From the NCBI GenBank assembly GCA_027493935.1, contig JAOSJV010000001.1, positions 1,612,001 to 1,676,000 on the forward strand: 64,000 nt of DNA, given 5' to 3'. The notes beneath the pieces were generated by a model. That model saw nothing but the letters and a program-made list of their open reading frames with translations, was not told the origin of the DNA and made no database searches. Shown piece by piece: positions 59,549-64,000 of the stretch. Position 1 is the stretch's first letter. Each line of letters begins with the position of its first letter. The position numbers and the translations under genes are program-made. This stretch comes from Burkholderiales bacterium. GTDB lineage: Bacteria; Pseudomonadota; Gammaproteobacteria; Burkholderiales; SG8-39.

Positions 59549-60285
59549 GCCTCGCGCTGCCGCACGGCTGGATCGCCCCGCGGTGGCCGGCGCCGGCGCC
59601 GGTGCGCGCGCTCTCGACCACCCGCGCCGGCGGGTGCAGCCGCGGCCGCTACGCCTTGCTCAATCTGTCGACCCGCGTCGGCGACGACCCGACCGCGGTC
59701 GAGCGCAACCGCGAGGTGCTGCGCGGCGTGCTCGGCCTCGATCCCCTCTGGCTGCACCAGGTGCACGGAACCGGCGTGGCCGACGCGGAGAGCGCACCGG
59801 CGCTCGTGCAGGCAGACGCCGCAGTGGCGCGAACGCGTCACCGCGCCTGCGCGGTGCTCACGGCAGACTGTCTGCCCGTGCTGCTCGCCGAGCGCGATGG
59901 CGCGGCCGTCGCGGCGGTGCACGCCGGCTGGCGCGGGCTCGCGGCGGGCGTGCTCGAAGCGGCCGTGGCGCGCATGGGCGTCGCCGGCGAGCGCTTGCTC
60001 GCGTGGCTCGGCCCGGCGATCGGCCAGGCCGCCTACGAGGTCGGCGAGGACGTCCGCCGTGCGTTCGTCACCGGGGATCCGGCGGCCGCCGGAGCGTTTC
60101 GCGCCGGCCGTCCGGGCAAGTATCACGCCGATCTGTACGCGCTCGCGCGGCTGCGGCTCGGGCGGCTCGGCGTGACCGCCGTGGGCGGCGGCGGGTGGTG
60201 CACGTTCACCGAGCGCGATCGTTTCTATTCGTACCGGCGCGACGGGGCGACCGGACGCATGGCCACCGTGATCTGGATCGACTGA
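59545..60285 (+). CDS. pgeF: Peptidoglycan editing factor PgeF (YfiH family)
   Basis: A 246-residue multicopper-oxidase-like fold: LWLHQVHGTGVADAES, CAVLTADCLPVLLAERDG, AAVHAGWRGLAAGVLEAAV and GGGWCTFTERDRFYSYRRDG hold the metal-site histidines and cysteines. The family removes misplaced serine from peptidoglycan precursors and has purine phosphorylase activity. TTG start overlaps the rluD stop. The position after rluD is conserved in many Proteobacteria. Confidence 0.85.
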   Translation: MSLALPHGWIAPRWPAPAPVRALSTTRAGGCSRGRYALLNLSTRVGDDPTAVERNREVLRGVLGLDPLWLHQVHGTGVADAESAPALVQADAAVARTRHRACAVLTADCLPVLLAERDGAAVAAVHAGWRGLAAGVLEAAVARMGVAGERLLAWLGPAIGQAAYEVGEDVRRAFVTGDPAAAGAFRAGRPGKYHADLYALARLRLGRLGVTAVGGGGWCTFTERDRFYSYRRDGATGRMATVIWID

Positions 60286-60286
60286 C

Positions 60287-61087
60287 ATGAGTACGCTCGG
60301 GTACATCATTCTGGCGAGCCTCGTCGGCGCGGTGCTGTCGATCGTATGCGCCGCGGCGCTCTCGTTCGCTGCGCCGCAGCGCTGGATCGGCGCGCTGGTG
60401 AGCGTCGCCATCGGCGCGCTGCTCGGCGCGGCGTTCCTCGAGATCCTGCCGCACGCCTTCGAGGCGGCAGGGGACGTGCACGCAGTCGCCGCTACCGTGC
60501 TCGGAGGGATCCTCGTTTTCTTTCTGCTCGAGAAGCTGGTGCTGTGGCGTCACTTCCATATCGGCGACGACGAGTCGCCCGCGGCTGGCACGCGCGACCG
60601 CGCGCACGCGAGCGCGCACGGCGGCCACGACCACGGCCGCTCGGGAACGCTGATCCTGATCGGCGACAGCTTCCACAACTTCGTCGACGGCGTGCTGATC
60701 GCCGCTGCCTTCATCGAGAGCCCCGCGTTGGGGGCGGTGACCGCGACCGCCGTGATTGCGCACGAGATCCCGCAAGAGGTGGGCGATTTCCTGATCCTGC
60801 TGCACTCCGGCTTCTCGCGCACGCGCGCGTTCGTGCTGAACCTCGCCACGAGCCTGGCGATGTTCGTCGGCGCGCTCGGCGCGTACTTCGCGCTGCAGCA
60901 GCTGCAGGGCTGGATCAATACGCTGCTCGCGCTCGCCGCGGCGAGCATGATCTACGTCGCGGTGGCCGACCTGATCCCGTCCCTGCACCGGCGGACCGAG
61001 CTGCGGGCGACCGCGCAGCAGGTGCTACTGATCGGGCTCGGCGTGCTGATGATCTGGCTCGCCGGAGAGCTTGCTCACGGCGGCTGA
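60287..61087 (+). CDS. ZIP-family metal transporter
   Basis: A 266-residue protein with about eight helices. Metal-path motifs in helices 4 and 5 are GDSFHNFVDGVLIAAAF and VIAHEIPQEVGDFLILL; the loop between helices 3 and 4 is histidine-rich (HFHIGDDE, HASAHGGHDHGRSG). It imports zinc or iron. The start lies one base after the pgeF stop. Confidence 0.85.
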   Translation: MSTLGYIILASLVGAVLSIVCAAALSFAAPQRWIGALVSVAIGALLGAAFLEILPHAFEAAGDVHAVAATVLGGILVFFLLEKLVLWRHFHIGDDESPAAGTRDRAHASAHGGHDHGRSGTLILIGDSFHNFVDGVLIAAAFIESPALGAVTATAVIAHEIPQEVGDFLILLHSGFSRTRAFVLNLATSLAMFVGALGAYFALQQLQGWINTLLALAAASMIYVAVADLIPSLHRRTELRATAQQVLLIGLGVLMIWLAGELAHGG

Positions 61088-61252
61088 GCGTCGCCGACGC
61101 GCCCGGCGCACCGGCGTGCCGACCAGCCACCAGAACAAGGCGAGCGGCGCGACGCCGTAGAAGACGAGCGTCATCACCGCCGCCGTCAGGCTCGCCTCGG
61201 CGGCGGCCATCAGGACGGTGACGAAGAGCCAGGCGATCGCGACGATGTGCAT
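61025..61252 (-). CDS. Small conserved membrane protein
   Basis: A 75-residue protein with two hydrophobic helices (HIVAIAWLFVTVLMAAAE and MTLVFYGVAPLALFWWLV) and an arginine-rich tail (RRARRRRSA). Proteins of this form are common, unannotated, in betaproteobacteria. The 3' end overlaps the ZIP gene by 63 bases, antisense. Confidence 0.6.
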   Translation of the reverse strand: MHIVAIAWLFVTVLMAAAEASLTAAVMTLVFYGVAPLALFWWLVGTPVRRARRRRSAAVSKLSGEPDHQHAEPDQ

Positions 61253-61351
61253 GGGGGCGGAAGCGACACGCCGATTCTAGCAGCCGCCGCAAGGCGGCCG
61301 CACCGCGTGACCCACTGATCCGCAACGAAAAAGCGGCTCCGCCGGGGTTTC

Positions 61352-61380
61352 TTGACACGCCGTTTGTGCGGTGCAATACT
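61352..61380 (+). promoter_or_regulatory. Promoter of the phaC-phaA operon
   Basis: TTGACA (61352-61357), a 17-base spacer and AATACT (61375-61380) form a near-consensus sigma-70 promoter about 100 bases upstream of phaC. A TGC-rich stretch (CTGCTGTTGCAC, near 61402) follows the start point and could bind a PhaR-type repressor; that part is inference. Confidence 0.6.
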
Positions 61381-61476
61381 CATTCGCTCGTCTTGGCTTA
61401 ATCTGCTGTTGCACAAAGGAAAGTTGGCCGCCTCTGGATACTCGCCGAGCGGTGCCGCCGCGCCCGCCCCAGGGAC

Positions 61477-63171
61477 GTGGTGGAGGGCCTCCTGCGGTGG
61501 CTTGCCGGCGGCGCCGACGCGGCCGATTCCAAGGCCGGAAGCGCCGGGGCGGACGCCTGCCGGCAGCTTGCCGAATGGTCGACGCGCTCGGCGCGGGCGA
61601 CCGAGCTCTACGCCGCGCATCACAAGCGCGCCGCCGCACTGTGGAACTCGGTTTTCGCGCGGAGCGCCGGCCGTCCGGCCGAGGTGGTCGCGCGGCCCGC
61701 AGCGGGCGACCGGCGCTTCGCGGCGGCGGAATGGCGCGAGGACGCGTACTACGACTTTCTCAAGCAGAGCTACCTGCTCAACGCGCAGTTCATCACCGAG
61801 CTCGTCGAGGCCGCCGAGATCGCGCCCCGCGCCAAGGGCCGGCTGCGATTCTTCGCGCGCCAGCTCATCGACGCCGCCAGCCCGGCCAACTTCGCCGCGA
61901 CCAATCCGGAGGTGCTGCGCCTTGCGCGCGAGTCGAACGGCGAGACGATCACGCGCGGCGCGCAGAATCTCTTTCTCGACTTCGGCCGTGGCCGCATCGC
62001 GACCACCGACGAGGAAGCATTCGGCGTCGGCCGCAACCTCGCGATCACGCCGGGCGCGGTGATCCACGAGAACGAGCTCGTGCAGGTCATCCAGTACGCG
62101 CCGGCGGGCGCGACGGTGCGGCGCCGCCCGCTGGTGGTGATCCCCCCGTGCATCAACAAGTTCTACGTGCTCGACCTCACGCCGGAGAACTCATTCGTCC
62201 GCCACGCGGTGGCGCAAGGCAACACGGTGTTCATGGTGTCCTGGCGCAACCCGACTGCCGAGCTCGGCCACCTGAGCTGGGACGACTACGTGCGCGACGG
62301 CGTGATCGAGGCGCTCGCTGCCGCGCGCTGCGTCACGCAGGCCGATCGCGTGAACGCACTCGGTTTCTGCGTCGGCGGAACGCTGCTCGCCTGCGCGCTC
62401 GCGGTGCTGGCCGCGCGCGGCGAGGACTGGGTCGAGAGTCTGACGCTGCTCGCGACGCTGCTCGATTTCGCCGACGCCGGCGAGATCGGCCTGCTCGTCG
62501 ACGAGGCAAGCGTGGCCGCGAAGGAGGCCGAGATCGGCCGCGGCGGAATCATGCAAGGCCGCAACCTCGCGTTCGTCTTCTCGATGCTGCGCGCGAACGA
62601 CCTCGTGTGGTCGTACGTGGTCAACAACTATCTCAAGGGGCGCTCGCCCGAGGCGTTCGACATCCTGTACTGGAACGCCGACTCCACCGATCTCCCGGGG
62701 CCGTGGTACTGCTGGTACGTGCGCAACATGTACCTCGAGAACCGGCTGCGCGAGCCGGGCGCGCTCACGGTGTGCGGCGAGCCGGTGGACCTCGGGCGGC
62801 TGCGGATGCCGGCCTACGTCCTCGCGACGCGCGAGGATCACATCGTGCCGTGGACCTCGAGCTACGCGGCGACCCGGCTGCTCGCGGGCCGCAAGCGGTT
62901 CGTGCTGGGCGCGAGCGGACACATCGCGGGCGTGGTCAACCCGGCGTCCAAGAACCGGCGCAGCTACTGGACGAGCGAGTTCCTCACCGACTCGCCCGCG
63001 GCCTGGTTCGCCGGTGCGCGCGAGGTGCAGGGAAGCTGGTGGCGCGACTGGGACGCGTGGCTCGCCGGGTTCGCCGGCGGCGAGGCGCCCGCGCCGAAGC
63101 GCTTCGGCGGCGGCAGGTACCGGCGCATCGAGGATGCCCCCGGGCGCTACGTGCAGCACCGGGTGGTTTGA
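61477..63171 (+). CDS. phaC: Class I poly(3-hydroxyalkanoate) synthase
   Basis: A 564-residue synthase. The lipase-like box NALGFCVGGTLLACAL holds the catalytic cysteine, REDHIVPWTSSY the aspartate, and GASGHIAGVVNPASKNRRSYW the histidine. FYVLDLTPENSFVRHAVAQG and FMVSWRNPTAELG are class I blocks. It polymerises 3-hydroxyacyl-CoA into storage granules. The start is GTG 61477 or GTG 61480 after AGGGA; no in-frame ATG lies upstream before a stop. Confidence 0.9.
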   Translation: MVEGLLRWLAGGADAADSKAGSAGADACRQLAEWSTRSARATELYAAHHKRAAALWNSVFARSAGRPAEVVARPAAGDRRFAAAEWREDAYYDFLKQSYLLNAQFITELVEAAEIAPRAKGRLRFFARQLIDAASPANFAATNPEVLRLARESNGETITRGAQNLFLDFGRGRIATTDEEAFGVGRNLAITPGAVIHENELVQVIQYAPAGATVRRRPLVVIPPCINKFYVLDLTPENSFVRHAVAQGNTVFMVSWRNPTAELGHLSWDDYVRDGVIEALAAARCVTQADRVNALGFCVGGTLLACALAVLAARGEDWVESLTLLATLLDFADAGEIGLLVDEASVAAKEAEIGRGGIMQGRNLAFVFSMLRANDLVWSYVVNNYLKGRSPEAFDILYWNADSTDLPGPWYCWYVRNMYLENRLREPGALTVCGEPVDLGRLRMPAYVLATREDHIVPWTSSYAATRLLAGRKRFVLGASGHIAGVVNPASKNRRSYWTSEFLTDSPAAWFAGAREVQGSWWRDWDAWLAGFAGGEAPAPKRFGGGRYRRIEDAPGRYVQHRVV

Positions 63172-63212
63172 ACCGCGGGCCGGTCGGTCCGCAAACGTGA
63201 AGGAGGCACCGA

Positions 63213-64000
63213 ATGACTGATGTCGTGATCGTGGCCGCGGCGCGCACCGCGGTCGGCAGCTTCAACGGCACGCTGGCGAGGCTCCCGGCGGCTGACCTGG
63301 GCGCGCACGTCATCCGCGCGCTGCTGGCGAAGACCGGCATTGCGCCGGACCAGGTGTCCGAGGTGATCCTGGGCCAGGTGCTGGCCGCGGGCGTCGGCCA
63401 GAACCCGGCGCGCCAGGCGACCCTGAAGGCCGGGCTGCCGGACATGGTGCCGGCGATGACGATCAACAAGGTGTGCGGCTCGGGCCTGAAAGCCACGCAT
63501 CTCGCCGCGCAGGCGATCGAGGCGGGCGACGCGGAGATCGTGATCGCCGGCGGCCAGGAGAGCATGAGCCAGGCGCCGCACGTGATGATGGGCTCGCGCG
63601 GCGGGTTCCGGATGGGCGACGCGAAACTGCAGGACTCGATGATCGTCGACGGCCTGTGGGACGTCTACAACCAGTACCACATGGGCGTCACCGCCGAGAA
63701 CGTCGCCAAGAAGTACGGCATCACGCGCGAGGACCAGGACCGCTTTGCGTTCGAGTCGCAGCGCAAGGCCGAGGAGGCGCAGAAGGCCGGGCGGTTCGCC
63801 GACGAGATCGTGCCGCTCGAGATCCCGCAGAAGAAGGGCGCGCCGGTCGTGTTCGACGCCGACGAGTTCATCGAAGCACGGCACCACGCTCGATGCGCTC
63901 GCCGCGCTCCGGCCGGCGTTCGACAAGCAGGGCAGCGTCACCGCGGGCAATGCCTCCGGCATCAACGACGGCGCCGCGGCGGTGGTGATGATGTCGGCGA
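63213..64000 (+). CDS. phaA: Acetyl-CoA acetyltransferase (beta-ketothiolase), partial, frameshifted
   Basis: The N-terminal 260 or so residues: [39 protein letters not shown] (nucleophile cysteine), [34 protein letters not shown]. The gene runs off the right edge. The frame slips near 63876; removing one A gives [20 protein letters not shown], then [16 protein letters not shown]. It condenses two acetyl-CoA for PHB. A strong AAGGAGG site precedes the ATG, and phaC ends 41 bases upstream. Confidence 0.9.
   Translation, partial: MTDVVIVAAARTAVGSFNGTLARLPAADLGAHVIRALLAKTGIAPDQVSEVILGQVLAAGVGQNPARQATLKAGLPDMVPAMTINKVCGSGLKATHLAAQAIEAGDAEIVIAGGQESMSQAPHVMMGSRGGFRMGDAKLQDSMIVDGLWDVYNQYHMGVTAENVAKKYGITREDQDRFAFESQRKAEEAQKAGRFADEIVPLEIPQKKGAPVVFDADEFIEARHHARCARRAPAGVRQAGQRHRGQCLRHQRRRRGGGDDVG

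Overview
The window is GC-rich DNA of a betaproteobacterium, probably of the Burkholderiales or a relative. This rests on base composition and on gene order: divergent bamD and rluD-pgeF, phaC followed by phaA, a Fur-type ferric-iron ABC transporter, and a tRNA-Ser-type attachment remnant. The species cannot be named from the sequence alone. About twenty genes are broken by a single-base indel, very often in a run of 2 to 6 identical bases, while the reading on each side stays clean and conserved. I therefore treat most of these as probable sequencing or assembly indels, and each frameshifted gene is given as one gene with the break noted.

Region 1 (1-15.5 kb) is accessory. At the left edge, on the minus strand, is a defence-like block: the N-terminus of a type ISP-like restriction-modification enzyme, a TerY-P-type triad (protein kinase, PP2C phosphatase, VWA protein) and a small protein with an R-x4-H HEPN-like motif. 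Next come remnants of a Mu-like prophage (DUF935 portal, MuF-type head protein with an HEIGH motif). These are cut by an IS91-family element whose end is present as a tandem 95-bp repeat. From 9.6 to 15.5 kb lies a scrapyard of gene pieces: an RTX C-terminus, the 3' half of a tRNA-Ser gene, a lytic transglycosylase/MscS chimera, the 3' end of alaS, the 5' end of a DAHP synthase gene and a truncated sigma factor. Two solo IS91 ends lie among them. Two toxin-antitoxin pairs (HicBA and a VapBC-like pair) sit in the same stretch.

Region 2 (15.5-31.3 kb) carries an arylsulfatase cluster (HAD phosphatase-like protein, lipoprotein, arylsulfatase, FixJ-type regulator, sensor kinase). It is followed by decayed or small genes (metallophosphoesterase, hicB remnant, PNPOx-like protein), a fused block (unknown secreted protein, TonB C-terminus, L,D-transpeptidase), cupins, a DUF123 protein and an FAD monooxygenase.

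Region 3 (31.3-43.3 kb) is the most interesting. It combines genes of flavin/pterin chemistry (GTP cyclohydrolase II with an unusual N-terminal half, a RibD-type reductase without a deaminase domain, a creatininase-family amidohydrolase, and a PTPS/QueD-fold protein that has lost its catalytic residues). With them are a glycosyltransferase, a methyltransferase, a dehydrogenase, a CDP-alcohol phosphatidyltransferase, a YceI protein, a membrane sulfatase-fold protein and an MFS exporter. I propose a dedicated pathway to a modified pterin- or flavin-precursor-like compound.

Region 4 (43.3-64 kb) is mostly core genome: SDR and old-yellow-enzyme genes, nadE, a Fur-regulated iron transporter (fbpABC), NlpC/P60, a secretin-like protein, a DinG-family helicase, a DenD-like epimerase, bamD, rluD, pgeF, a ZIP transporter, phaC and a partial phaA. 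Four copies of a 120-180 bp MITE-like repeat each lie just upstream of a gene (PTPS-like, GTP cyclohydrolase II, nadE, denD).
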